Shown here piece after piece: positions 1 to 8,042 of a stretch of 64,000 bases of DNA. The stretch comes from Methanosarcinales archaeon Methan_01 (GTDB taxonomy: Archaea > Halobacteriota > Methanosarcinia > Methanotrichales > Methanotrichaceae). Below the pieces are notes generated by a model that did not search any database, was not told where the DNA came from, and saw nothing but the letters and a program-made list of their open reading frames with translations. The DNA is taken from NCBI GenBank assembly GCA_001602645.1, contig LUYE01000014.1, positions 1 to 64,000 of the forward strand, read 5' to 3'. Position 1 is the stretch's first letter. Each line of letters opens with the position of its first letter. Made by a program: the position numbers and the translations under genes.

Positions 1-1
1 C

Positions 2-76
2 TTCGAGGCAAAATATAGTGAATTATTGGATGATGGTATGCGTTTGATCCATCAGCAAGCTTTGTTCGAGGTTTAG
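2..76 (+). CDS. C-terminal tail of an unidentified ORF cut by the window edge
   Basis: An open frame enters from the left edge and reads 24 residues, ending in LIHQQALFEV before a TAG stop. It is clearly more AT-rich than the kinase gene that follows. I do not recognise the family. Because a truncated pseudogene starts directly downstream, the tail could belong to an inserted element such as a transposase, but nothing visible proves that. The upstream sequence is needed to identify it. Confidence 0.35.
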   Translation, partial: FEAKYSELLDDGMRLIHQQALFEV

Positions 77-99
77 CTTCATTCCCAACCTAGGGGTCG

Positions 100-363
100 A
101 CGTGTTCTTGATATTCCACACACCCGCATTAATCAAGGCCGGGATCGCAGAGTGGAGGCGGGTGACGATCAACCCCGCAGGGGAGGGGGTTCTGAAGGAC
201 GACCTGGCTATGTCGACGCGACTGGGTGGTCTCCGGAAAGCTCGTCGTCAGCAAGGCGGGGAGGACGACGATGGAGTTTGCCCTCCGGCTGGTGGGGGAG
301 CTCGTTGGTTAGGAGAGGGTGAGGTGGCTCGCGGAGGAGATTCTGGTGGAGTGCGAGGTGTGA
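100..363 (+). pseudogene. DJ-1/PfpI family C-terminal fragment, frameshifted
   Basis: Two frames together read like the C-terminal half of a DJ-1/PfpI (glutamine amidotransferase-like) protein. From about 102 one frame gives ALIKAGIAEWRRVTINP, resembling the family's conserved LAEAGLLKGRRVT region. From about 205, one base out of phase, the second frame gives DWVVSGKLVVSK and then TTMEFALRLVGELVG, matching the family's VVVDGNLVTSRGPGTALEFAL region. That frame then meets an in-frame TAG at 310-312, followed by RVRWLAEEILVECEV and a TGA at 361-363. The N-terminal half with the nucleophile elbow is absent. One frameshift, one internal stop and the 5' truncation make this a decayed gene. The family match is from memory of the motif, not a search. 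Confidence 0.7.
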
Positions 364-437
364 GGACGCATAACTTCTTATTGGACGGAATCTCGAAGGG
401 CGATTTGAATTTCTAATATAAAATATTATAAAGAATC

Positions 438-3140
438 TCAATTGACCGCCCGCCTGTAGTTCTCCCGCGGAACCGATATCTCAAACCTCGCCCCCCGCCC
501 CTCCACGCCGGTCTCGGATATCGTCATCCTGGTGATCCCCAGGATCTCCCGGCTGAGGAAGAGGCCGTAGCCGGTGTGCCTCCCGAAGGCCTGGTCGAAG
601 ATCCGGGCCTTCATCCCGGCGGGGACCCCCAGGCCATCGTCCTCGACGACGATTACCCCTTCGCCCTCGCCATCCCCTTCTCCTCCCTCGGCCCCCGCTC
701 CCCCCTTCCCCCTCTCGAAGAAGGAGACCCGGACCCCGGTGACGCCTCCCCCGTGCCGGACGGCGTTCTCCAGGAGGTTGCAGAAGACCTTCTCGAGCAT
801 CGGGTCGGCGAAGACCTCGACAGTCTCCGTCTCCACCTCGAGGCGGACCTGCCCACCGGATATCTCGGCGGGGGAGGCGGCCGCCGCTCTCCGGACCACC
901 TCGCTGACCCTCTGCCACTCCGGCGCCTTGACCCCCATCTCCTGGTAGTCCCGGGTGAAGGCGAGCTGTCTTTTGATCGTCTCCGCCAGCTCCGCAATCC
1001 GATCGATGTACCTCTCGACGGCCGGGTCCCTGGGGAGTCCCTCCCTCAGGAGGTGGGCGTACCCCGAAAGGCCCGTGATCTGGTTTAAGATGTCGTGCCG
1101 GGTGATGCTGCTGAGGAGCTTCAGCTTCCGGTTCGCCTCCTGGAGAGCCTCCTGGTACCTCCGGATCTCGGTGACGTCCCGGATCGACTCGATCGCCCCC
1201 GAGATATTTCCGTCCCTGTCGAAGAGGGGGGAGGCCGTCCCCCAGACGTAGGATCCCCTCCCGGTCCGAGGCGGGGTCACATAGGCCTCGGCGAAGAGGG
1301 TATCCCCCTCCCTCTTGACGTAATGGTATATTGACTCCAGATCCTCGTCCTTCGAGAAGATCATATCGATGAGGATCGGCCTTCTTGTCCCGTAGAAGAC
1401 CTCGCCGTAGGCGTAGTCCCCCTCGCCGACGATCTCATCCTTGGGGACGCCGGTCATCTCCTCGATCGCCCGGTTCCAGGCTATGACCCTCCTTTCACCA
1501 TCGATGACGAAGGTCGGATCGGGGAGAAAATCGATGATCTCCAGGAGCTGCTTGTGGGCCTGGATCAGCCTCTCCTCCGCGAGCTTCCTCTCGGTGATAT
1601 CCTGCCCCTGGATGATGGTCGCGACGACGGTCCCGTCCTTCTCCGACCGGATGTTCGCCGAGTTCCAGAGGACTGTCCTGACTCCGCCTCCCCGGCACTG
1701 GATGGGGATCTCCACCGACTCCCACCCCTCCCCCTCCAGGGCATAGGCCATCTTAGCCAGGGCCTCCTCCCGCCCCTCCTCGGGGAGGAGGATCTTGGCA
1801 TCTTCGCCGATCATCTCCTCGGCGGCGTACCCCGTCAGCCGCTCGAAGGCCCGGTTGATGCGGATGAACTTCATGTTCGGCCCCCAGACGGCTATGGGGG
1901 CGTTGGCGTAGTGGAGGAGGCTCTCCAGGTATTCGCTCGTCTCCTGGAGGGCCATCTCCGCCCGCTTCCGGCTGGTGACGTCTCGGATCGACTCGATGGC
2001 CCCGGCGATCTTCCCATCGTCGTCGTAGAGGGGCGACGCGATCGCCCAGATGTAGGCCCCCCTCCCGCCGTAGAGGTGGGGCGCGTAGACCTCGGCGAAG
2101 ATCGCCTTCCCCCTCCGGCTGAGGAGGTCGTAGTCGCTGTCGATCTCCGAACCCTCGGCGAAGATCGAGTCTATCAAGACCGGCCTCTCAAACCCGAAGA
2201 AGGGCTCTCCGTAGGCGTAATTTCCTTTTCCCACGATCTCGTCCTTGGCGACGCCGGTCATCTCCTCGATCGCCCGGTTCCAGGCGATGACGGTCTTCCT
2301 CTCGTCGATGACGAAGGTGGCGTCGGGGAGAAAGTCTATTATCTCCTGGAGCTGGTGATGGGCCCGACAGAGCTCCTCGTTCATCCTCTTCTGCACTGTG
2401 ATCTCGGTGAATATGGTCGCAAACCGTCCTCTCCCGATCGAGAAGGCGGATATGCTGAAGTGCCTCCCCGTCTCTGGGAAGTAACCTTCGAACTTGGTGG
2501 GGGTGCCGGTCTCGTCCACCTCCGAGTAAATATCCAGGAAAGGAGGCCCGTCGGACTTGAAGATCTCCGAGGCCCTCCTCCCCATCGCTTCTTCGGGCTT
2601 CATCCCGGCGATCTGCTCGATCTGGGGGTTTGCGTCCCTTACGACGTAGTCGATGGCCCTGCCCTGCAAATCGCGGACCACCTCGTAGAGGACGAACCCC
2701 TCGTTCATGTTCTCGAAGAGGGCCCGATACCTCTCCTCGCTCTCGATGACGGCCCTTTTTGTCCTCAGCCGCTCCGAAGCCTGCCGGATCTGGTGGGTCA
2801 GCTCCGCGTAGAGGATCCTTGGGTTTGCGTCCTTCTGGAGGTAGTAGTCGGCGCCGTTGTTCAGGGCCTCTATCACCACCTCCTCCCTCCCCTTCCCGGT
2901 GAAGAGGATGAAGGGGACCTCCGGCTCCAGGCTTCGGACCCACTTCAAAAACGATATGCCGTCCATCTCAGGCATCACGTAATCGGAGACGATGACGTCG
3001 TAGCGGTCGTCCTTCAGCCTCTCCACCGCCTCCACCGCCGACCCGACGGCTTCCACCTCTATGTCACCACACCTCCCGAGGAATATCTTCGCGACATCCA
3101 GGACTGCGGGATCGTCGTCGACGATGAGAACTCGGATCAT
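438..3140 (-). CDS. Receiver/multi-PAS sensor histidine kinase
   Basis: Predicted 900-residue soluble signal-transduction kinase. An N-terminal receiver domain occupies residues 1-115 (acidic DDD near residue 8, phospho-acceptor Asp53 in SDYVMPEMDG). PAS-type modules follow at about 135-250, 265-395, 400-520 and 535-660. The H-box has His682 in TRHDILNQITG, an N-box lies around Asn792, and the G-box reads VVEDDGLGVP. No membrane segment is visible, so it probably senses in the cytoplasm. The second and fourth PAS modules are near copies. A Gly/Glu-rich run is inserted before the G-box. The start is placed at the ATG giving MIRVLIVDDD, where receiver homology begins; an ATG ten codons upstream only adds a non-conserved lead. 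No separate output partner is adjacent. Confidence 0.9.
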   Translation of the reverse strand: MIRVLIVDDDPAVLDVAKIFLGRCGDIEVEAVGSAVEAVERLKDDRYDVIVSDYVMPEMDGISFLKWVRSLEPEVPFILFTGKGREEVVIEALNNGADYYLQKDANPRILYAELTHQIRQASERLRTKRAVIESEERYRALFENMNEGFVLYEVVRDLQGRAIDYVVRDANPQIEQIAGMKPEEAMGRRASEIFKSDGPPFLDIYSEVDETGTPTKFEGYFPETGRHFSISAFSIGRGRFATIFTEITVQKRMNEELCRAHHQLQEIIDFLPDATFVIDERKTVIAWNRAIEEMTGVAKDEIVGKGNYAYGEPFFGFERPVLIDSIFAEGSEIDSDYDLLSRRGKAIFAEVYAPHLYGGRGAYIWAIASPLYDDDGKIAGAIESIRDVTSRKRAEMALQETSEYLESLLHYANAPIAVWGPNMKFIRINRAFERLTGYAAEEMIGEDAKILLPEEGREEALAKMAYALEGEGWESVEIPIQCRGGGVRTVLWNSANIRSEKDGTVVATIIQGQDITERKLAEERLIQAHKQLLEIIDFLPDPTFVIDGERRVIAWNRAIEEMTGVPKDEIVGEGDYAYGEVFYGTRRPILIDMIFSKDEDLESIYHYVKREGDTLFAEAYVTPPRTGRGSYVWGTASPLFDRDGNISGAIESIRDVTEIRRYQEALQEANRKLKLLSSITRHDILNQITGLSGYAHLLREGLPRDPAVERYIDRIAELAETIKRQLAFTRDYQEMGVKAPEWQRVSEVVRRAAAASPAEISGGQVRLEVETETVEVFADPMLEKVFCNLLENAVRHGGGVTGVRVSFFERGKGGAGAEGGEGDGEGEGVIVVEDDGLGVPAGMKARIFDQAFGRHTGYGLFLSREILGITRMTISETGVEGRGARFEISVPRENYRRAVN

Positions 3141-3325
3141 CGAATATCTCCAGCCTGCCATGGCTGTCAAGGCGGCGGGCCTATTGAAGGGTATGCTATG
3201 TCTTGGATATAATGGCTTTTGTGGGATCTCTCCGAAGAATGCTGGTGGCCGCCCGAGGCGCAGCCTGCGTATCTGAAGGATAGACCTTCGGACCGGGTCC
3301 GGATGAAGGCATGATCTGAGTGGAT

Positions 3326-3334
3326 ACTATAAAG
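3326..3334 (+). promoter_or_regulatory. TATA box for the WNRTFGG-repeat gene
   Basis: ACTATAAAG lies about 40 nt upstream of the TTG start at 3372 in an otherwise GC-rich gap. A GGGGTGAG ribosome binding site precedes the start. The position fits an archaeal promoter with a short leader. Confidence 0.5.
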
Positions 3335-3371
3335 AACTTGGAGGTCTTAAAGCCCTCCGGGGTGAGATACC

Positions 3372-4535
3372 TTGAGGATCGAGCGAATTTTGGGCATGAC
3401 GCTGATTTTTCTCTCCATATCGTCGGCTTTGGCTCTGCCAGAGGAGGAGTGGAACAGCACCTTCGGCGGGCCGGGGCATGAGGTGGGAGGGCCTATTTCA
3501 AAGACCCCCGACGGCGGCTACCTTCTGACGGGGATGACCGAGTCTAACGGAGCCGGCGAAGGTGACCTGTGGTTGGTGAAGGCGGATCGGAACGGCACCA
3601 AGCTCTGGGACCGGACTTACGGCGGAGGAGGCGTCGACGTAGGCGAGTCGGTCCTCGTCGCCGGGGACGGCGGCTGCGTCGTCGCCGGGTATACCACCTC
3701 CTTCGGAGCCGGAGGCAGAGACGTCTGGCTCGTCAAGGCCGATCCGGAGGGGAATCTCGAATGGGATCGGGCCTTCGGCGGCCCAGGGGATGAGGCAGCC
3801 TGGTCGGTGGAAGAGGCGGACGACGGCGGTTACGTCGTCGTTGGGTGGACCGACTCTTACGGCATCGGAAAGGTTGACCTATGGATCCTCAAGGTCGACG
3901 CCTCGGGGACGGAGGAGTGGAACCGGACGATCGGCGGCCCTGGGGATGATGAGGGGCTGGCGGTCGCGGCGACCAGAGACGGCGGCTACGTCGTGGCTGG
4001 CAGGACCACCTCCTTCGGAGCCGGCGGATCTGACGGCTGGCTTCTGAAGACCGACGGGTCAGGGAAGAAGGAGTGGGCGAGGTCCTTTGGTGGATATGGT
4101 GAAGACGGGCTCTCCTCGGTCCTGGAGATGGAGGATGGATACGTCGGAGCCGGTTATTCTAACTCCTTTGGGTCAGGAGACTACGACGTCTGGCTGGTGA
4201 AGGCCGATCCCCTCGGCGAGGAGGTCTGGAACAGGACCATGGGAACGGCTGCTGGAGATTTCGGAAACTCCGTAAAGATGACCGAAGATGGCGGATACAT
4301 CCTCGCGGGCTGGACATCCCGCGCTGGTACGAGGGCGAGCCCCGATGACGCCCTTCTATTGAAGACCGATTCGGAGGGTGTCGCCGAGTGGCTCGCCCTC
4401 CTAGGAGGAGATGGGACCCAGAGCGGCATCTCCGTCCTCCAGGTCGGGGATGGTGGCTACGTCGTCGGAGGGTTTACGAACCGCGGCTCAGGGGGCGGTT
4501 TTGACCTCTGGATGACGAAGGTCGGGGAGGGGTGA
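3372..4535 (+). CDS. Secreted WNRTFGG-repeat (beta-propeller-like) protein
   Basis: 387 residues with a signal peptide (hydrophobic core at about 7-22, ending SALALPEEEW). The rest is about seven repeats of roughly 52 residues built on the pattern WNRTFGGPGDDEG, DGGYVVAGxTxSFGAGGxD and WLLKTDxxG. This is probably an extracellular beta-propeller-type repeat protein; no catalytic motif is visible and the molecular role is unknown. The start is TTG with a GGTGAG ribosome binding site 6 nt upstream. It converges with a paralogue at 4565-5815, only 29 bp away. The paralogue has an N-terminal membrane anchor instead of a cleavable signal. Confidence 0.8.
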   Translation: MRIERILGMTLIFLSISSALALPEEEWNSTFGGPGHEVGGPISKTPDGGYLLTGMTESNGAGEGDLWLVKADRNGTKLWDRTYGGGGVDVGESVLVAGDGGCVVAGYTTSFGAGGRDVWLVKADPEGNLEWDRAFGGPGDEAAWSVEEADDGGYVVVGWTDSYGIGKVDLWILKVDASGTEEWNRTIGGPGDDEGLAVAATRDGGYVVAGRTTSFGAGGSDGWLLKTDGSGKKEWARSFGGYGEDGLSSVLEMEDGYVGAGYSNSFGSGDYDVWLVKADPLGEEVWNRTMGTAAGDFGNSVKMTEDGGYILAGWTSRAGTRASPDDALLLKTDSEGVAEWLALLGGDGTQSGISVLQVGDGGYVVGGFTNRGSGGGFDLWMTKVGEG

Positions 4536-4564
4536 ATGGATGGGCCGATCCATCCGGAGATCGG

Positions 4565-5815
4565 CTACATCTTAATCTTTGCCAGGATCATATCCGCGTT
4601 CCCTGAGGAGATCGTCCAGCCGCAGGTGACGTATCCTCCGTCATCAGAGATCAGGACCGACGATCCACTCACCCTCCCCGAATCCGGGATGGTGAAGTCC
4701 CCCACCCTCGCCCCCGACCCGTCGGTCTTCAGAAGCCAGGAGTAGAGCCTTCCGGAGGAGCTCCAGCCTCCGACGATGTAGCCTCCATCCTCGGTGGCCT
4801 CCACCGTCGTCGCCAGGTCTCTGCCCGAGTCTCCGACGCTGAGGATCCTGCCCCTGATGGGGCTGCCCTGAGGATCGGTTATGATCAGCCACGCATCCCC
4901 ATCGGAGGCCTCCCCATCCCGGGTGGCGCTCGCCCCCCCGGCGACGACGTACCCTCCGCCCCTCCTCTCGATCACCGCCTCTCCGACGTCATCCCTCGAT
5001 CCGCCGAAGGTGACGTTCCAGACCTCCGACCCGTTCGAATCGGCCTTGAGGAGCCAGAGATCCCTCCCCCCGGCGCCGAAGGAGTCGGTGAAGCCGGTGA
5101 TGATGAAGCCGCCGTCGGCGGTCCCCGTTATCGAGCGGCCGACGTCGTCTCCTTTTCCGCCGAAGGTCCTGTTCCATACCTCTCGGCCCAGGGGATCGGT
5201 CCTGATCAGCCAGAGATCTCTTCCTTCGGAGCCGAAAGAGTCGGTCTCCCCGACGAGGAGGTACCCGCCGTCACCGGCTGCATAAAGGGAGGAGATCCAG
5301 TCGTCGCCGGCTCCCCCAAAGGTCCTGTTCCATATCTCTCGGCCCAGGGGATCGGTCCTCACCAGCCAGCCGTCGGAGCCGCCGGCTCCGAAGGATTCGG
5401 TCCCACCGGCGAAGGCGTACCCACCGTCATTGGCGGCGACGATCGCCACGCCCTCGTCGTCTCCTGGGCCACCGACCGTCCGGTTCCAGATCTCCCGGCC
5501 TTTTGAGTCCGTCGCGAGAAGCCATCCATCGTACCCGCCGGCTCCGAAGGAGTTGGTCTTTCCAACGACGACGAGGCCTCCGGAAGTCTCCAGGGCCGAG
5601 GCTCCGACGTCGAATCCCGGGCCGCCGAAGGTCCCCCTCCAGACCTCGCCTCTCGTCTCGAAGGCGCCGAAGGCGTAGAGGATCAGGACCAGGGTCGCTA
5701 AAAGGGCCGCCCCCATCACTAGATGCTCTTCGCTGAACCCGGTGGAGGTCAAGAGGGACCTGATCTTCCGGAACTTCTGCCTGGTGGGGGATTGGGCGCC
5801 CTGCCCTTCGGACAT
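4565..5815 (-). CDS. Membrane-anchored WNRTFGG-repeat protein
   Basis: 416 residues. A basic N-terminal segment of about 30 residues precedes one membrane segment (VMGAALLATLVLILYAFGAF). Seven or eight copies of the roughly 52-residue repeat shared with the convergent gene at 3372 follow. The topology suggests an extracellular repeat domain tethered by its N terminus. I chose the ATG giving MSEGQGAQS because GGAG lies 5 nt upstream of it; an ATG four codons earlier has no visible ribosome binding site. No function can be assigned beyond a surface or binding role inferred from the architecture. Confidence 0.8.
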   Translation of the reverse strand: MSEGQGAQSPTRQKFRKIRSLLTSTGFSEEHLVMGAALLATLVLILYAFGAFETRGEVWRGTFGGPGFDVGASALETSGGLVVVGKTNSFGAGGYDGWLLATDSKGREIWNRTVGGPGDDEGVAIVAANDGGYAFAGGTESFGAGGSDGWLVRTDPLGREIWNRTFGGAGDDWISSLYAAGDGGYLLVGETDSFGSEGRDLWLIRTDPLGREVWNRTFGGKGDDVGRSITGTADGGFIITGFTDSFGAGGRDLWLLKADSNGSEVWNVTFGGSRDDVGEAVIERRGGGYVVAGGASATRDGEASDGDAWLIITDPQGSPIRGRILSVGDSGRDLATTVEATEDGGYIVGGWSSSGRLYSWLLKTDGSGARVGDFTIPDSGRVSGSSVLISDDGGYVTCGWTISSGNADMILAKIKM

Positions 5816-5931
5816 GAATTTCTCCATAAATGGTGTTATTATTCGCTCAGGTTTCTCTAGGCCGTTAAGCTTTTTGGTCAGTTCAGGCGGCCTTCTCAGG
5901 TCTCAGGCGATCCCCCATCTTCAGGGGCCGT

Positions 5932-6147
5932 TTATTCTGAGGGATCTGGCGCCAGCTCATCGTATTCGAAGATCTCCTCGATTTTGACCCCGAAGATCCT
6001 CGCCATCTTGAAGGCCAGGTCGAGAGAGGGGTTGTACTTGTCCTTCTCTATCGCGATGATAGTCTGTCTCGTCACGCCCAGCTTCTTTGCGAGCTCTTCC
6101 TGGGTCAGATCGAAGATAGCTCTGTAGACTTTGATCTTATTCCTCAT
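5932..6147 (-). CDS. XRE-family helix-turn-helix regulator
   Basis: 71-residue DNA-binding protein that is essentially a single HTH_3 domain: LTQEELAKKLGVTRQTIIAIE forms the helix-turn-helix, followed by KYNPSLDLAFKMARIFGVKIEEIFEYDE. It overlaps the 3' end of the DUF2178 gene by 11 bp, so the two are co-transcribed. XRE-DUF2178 pairs are common in archaea. An inverted repeat between the operon's TATA box and its start is a plausible autoregulatory site, and the same module occurs again at 6716-6751. Confidence 0.9.
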   Translation of the reverse strand: MRNKIKVYRAIFDLTQEELAKKLGVTRQTIIAIEKDKYNPSLDLAFKMARIFGVKIEEIFEYDELAPDPSE

Positions 6148-6547
6148 CGCAGGGCTCGAATCCGTAGCGTCGGTTGTAGTATCCGTAGAGGGCAGAGTAA
6201 AGGATCATAAGAGCGCAGGCCGAGAAGGCCAGGGCAAACCCGGCGTTGATCAGCTCGGGATGCTCGTTCCTGGCGGCTATCAGCAATACGCCGACGAGGG
6301 CGCTCGCCGCCGCAAACGCTTCTACGGCAACCTTCGCCGCCCGCTCGCTCACCCTCTCGTCCCTCTCGTCGGCGACCACCTCTTTTATCCTCGATCTGCA
6401 GAGATGATAGAGAACCGCACCAACAGCCGCGGAGGCCAAAACGAGGGCCGCCTCGGCCATGACCGCAAACCATCCGGCGATGGCCACCGTCCCCACGATG
6501 ATGACCATTCTGCAGATCCGCGAGGTTTTTGCGTCCATGGGCATCAC
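6137..6547 (-). CDS. DUF2178-type membrane protein
   Basis: 136 residues with four hydrophobic segments in two pairs (about 12-30, 31-47, 76-93, 101-120). A charged loop between the pairs reads RIKEVVADERDERVSERAAK; the DERDERV-type loop is characteristic of DUF2178 predicted membrane proteins. It is the first gene of a two-gene operon with the XRE regulator. The first start is GTG at 6547 and an ATG follows directly at 6544; either is possible. The biochemical role is unknown. The conserved pairing suggests that the membrane protein and the regulator act together. Confidence 0.8.
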   Translation of the reverse strand: MMPMDAKTSRICRMVIIVGTVAIAGWFAVMAEAALVLASAAVGAVLYHLCRSRIKEVVADERDERVSERAAKVAVEAFAAASALVGVLLIAARNEHPELINAGFALAFSACALMILYSALYGYYNRRYGFEPCDEE

Positions 6548-6548
6548 G

Positions 6549-6568
6549 ATGTAAATCTTCTATTACAT
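6549..6568 (-). promoter_or_regulatory. Candidate operator ATGTAA-N8-TTACAT (DUF2178/XRE operon)
   Basis: A perfect 6-bp inverted repeat with an 8-nt spacer lies 4 nt downstream of the TATA box at 6573-6584 and just upstream of the DUF2178 start. A protein bound here would cover the transcription start region. The same arms, spacer length and distance to the TATA box recur at 6732-6751. Confidence 0.65.
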
Positions 6569-6572
6569 TTAG

Positions 6573-6584
6573 TTATTTAAACTT
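6573..6584 (-). promoter_or_regulatory. TATA box of the DUF2178/XRE operon
   Basis: On the minus strand the sequence is AAGTTTAAATAA, about 25-35 nt upstream of the first start codon and very AT-rich against its surroundings. It differs by one base from the element on the opposite strand at 6716-6727. Confidence 0.65.
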
Positions 6585-6715
6585 AACTAACACAACTTCA
6601 TCTCCAAGATCAGGGGCTCTTCGCCCCCTTCTCGTTTCTATTTTGCTGGAAACGATCCGCCGCCGAGTTTGATCAGACCGCCCGGGCGCATGACGTATCT
6701 TCTTTACAGATAGTA

Positions 6716-6727
6716 AAGTTTATATAA
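6716..6727 (+). promoter_or_regulatory. TATA box directed toward the TPR array
   Basis: AAGTTTATATAA sits 4 nt upstream of the second inverted repeat, mirroring the DUF2178 promoter. It implies a transcript of about 160 nt of leader running into the first TPR gene. A 6-bp dyad (CTTTAC/GTAAAG) overlaps its 5' edge. Confidence 0.6.
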
Positions 6728-6731
6728 CATT

Positions 6732-6751
6732 ATGTAATTTAGGGGTTACAT
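6732..6751 (+). promoter_or_regulatory. Candidate operator, second copy of ATGTAA-N8-TTACAT
   Basis: Same arms and spacer length as the site at 6549-6568, again 4 nt downstream of an AAGTTTAWATAA box. One further flanking base pair extends each arm (TATGTAA and TTACATA). The arrangement suggests that the XRE regulator also controls transcription toward the TPR array. Confidence 0.65.
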
Positions 6752-6911
6752 AGGGTGGGGGAGTGGGGGCATTCCCTCCACCCGCTTTCATCTATGAAGC
6801 TGAGACGCAAAAGGCCTAGCTAGAGGTCGAAGGCTGGGGTGAGCCCACACGCCCCAGCCCAAATTTTACAATTCAGTTGAAGATGCAATTTGGTTTTAGA
6901 GGGGAGATGAA

Positions 6912-8042
6912 TTGGATGAGAGGCTGGGAGTTGTGATCGTCTTCGATCTGGATTCCTGGGAGATATTCGCGGCAGTTCTTCTGGCGATGCTATCGATATC
7001 TGCCCGCGCTCTGGCGGATGAGATGACCTCAAATGACTGGTTTTTGATCGGTCAGGAACTTTACGGAGCTGGATCTTACGAAGAGGCAGTCGCCGCTTAT
7101 GACGAGGCGATAGCCATGGAGCCGGATAAAGGGACTCTTCAGTTCTTCAAGGGGAACGCCCTTTACGCCCTCGCCATGGCCTCCGGGTTCGATCTCCCGA
7201 TCTCTGCGGGGGCGATCGATGCCTACGAGGAGGCCGTCAGGCTCGACCCGACGTCTGCAAAGCCTTGGTGGGGGAAGGCCAGAGTCCTGAGCCTCATATC
7301 AAACTCGCTGGAGGGGGATGAGCGGGCCGAAGTGATGGAGAAGGCGCTTTCTGCCATCAAGATGGCGACGGAGATCGATCCCTTCTTCGTCGACGCCTGG
7401 ATATGCAGGGGAAGGATCCTCGATGAGCTGGCCGCCCTAACCAGAGACTTCTGCAGGTACGACCAGTCCCTTCAGGCTTATGAAAGGGCGATCGAGCTTC
7501 TGCCCTTCAGCGACGCGAGGAGCCTGGCCCTCGCCTGGGACGGCAAGGTCGTCGCCCTCTCCCACCTGGCCCAAGATCTCGCCGATGGAGACGAGGGGGA
7601 GGAGGATCTAGATATCCGCGAAGAGGCCGCCTTTGCCCATGGCGGTGTCATCGGCCTCGGCTCCGAGTCGCCAGGCCTGGAGGTCCGCCTCAAGAGGGCG
7701 AGGGGCTTTGCCAACCTCGGCCGATATGACGATGCGATCGATGCCTACGACGAGGCGGCAGATGCCGCCCCCGAAGATCTTCCGGCGTACGCCGCCCTCG
7801 TCCTCGTCGAGAAGGCGGCCGTCCTTCTGGAGATGGGAGAGGGGGGGCGATCCTTGGCGTCCCTGAAGGAAGCCACCGTCGCCGACCCTGGGAACGCGAC
7901 GGCCTGGAGAAAGAGGGGGGATCTCCTCTCGGCTTTGGGCCGGCGATCCGAGGCAGAGGCTGCCCGCTCCAGGGCGCGGGAGCTGGAGGAGAAGGGATCA
8001 TCTCCGCATTTTTCTTCAAATTCTACGGGGCGAAGGAATTGA
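6912..8042 (+). CDS. Exported TPR-repeat protein 1
   Basis: 376 residues. A hydrophobic segment at about 17-34 ending ARALADE is a probable signal peptide or anchor. Most of the rest is TPR helices with the recurrent pattern EAVAAYDEAI...P and PTSAKPWWGKARVLS. An acidic stretch (DGDEGEEDLD) interrupts the array at about 220. TPRs form a superhelical protein-binding scaffold; no enzymatic domain is visible. The start is TTG with GGGGAGATG just upstream. Its TGA overlaps the next TTG start by 4 nt, so genes 1 and 2 are translationally coupled. It lacks the near-identical signal-peptide cassette of later members and may be a more diverged copy. Confidence 0.8.
   Translation: MDERLGVVIVFDLDSWEIFAAVLLAMLSISARALADEMTSNDWFLIGQELYGAGSYEEAVAAYDEAIAMEPDKGTLQFFKGNALYALAMASGFDLPISAGAIDAYEEAVRLDPTSAKPWWGKARVLSLISNSLEGDERAEVMEKALSAIKMATEIDPFFVDAWICRGRILDELAALTRDFCRYDQSLQAYERAIELLPFSDARSLALAWDGKVVALSHLAQDLADGDEGEEDLDIREEAAFAHGGVIGLGSESPGLEVRLKRARGFANLGRYDDAIDAYDEAADAAPEDLPAYAALVLVEKAAVLLEMGEGGRSLASLKEATVADPGNATAWRKRGDLLSALGRRSEAEAARSRARELEEKGSSPHFSSNSTGRRN

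Larger units (their letters stand above)
6548..6911. other. Regulatory intergenic region before the TPR array
   Basis: No gene is seen in these 364 bp. From left to right they hold the minus-strand operator and TATA box, a GGGGC/GCCCC stem near 6612-6627, a 6-bp dyad CTTTAC-N5-GTAAAG at 6702-6718, the plus-strand TATA box and operator, an imperfect G-rich hairpin at about 6753-6782, and an 8-bp stem GGCTGGGG/CCCCAGCC at 6832-6859 followed by AAATTTTA. That last stem resembles the 3' end of the array's TPR genes and may be the scar of a lost copy. Confidence 0.6.

Noticed and set aside
208-441. 77-residue minus-strand open frame at the left end
   Set aside because: No ribosome binding site or domain; it is antisense to the DJ-1/PfpI remnant.
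1554-3212. 552-residue plus-strand open frame opposite the histidine kinase
   Set aside because: It is antisense to a gene with clear receiver, PAS and kinase motifs. Long opposite-strand frames are expected at this GC content, and the translation has no recognisable domain.
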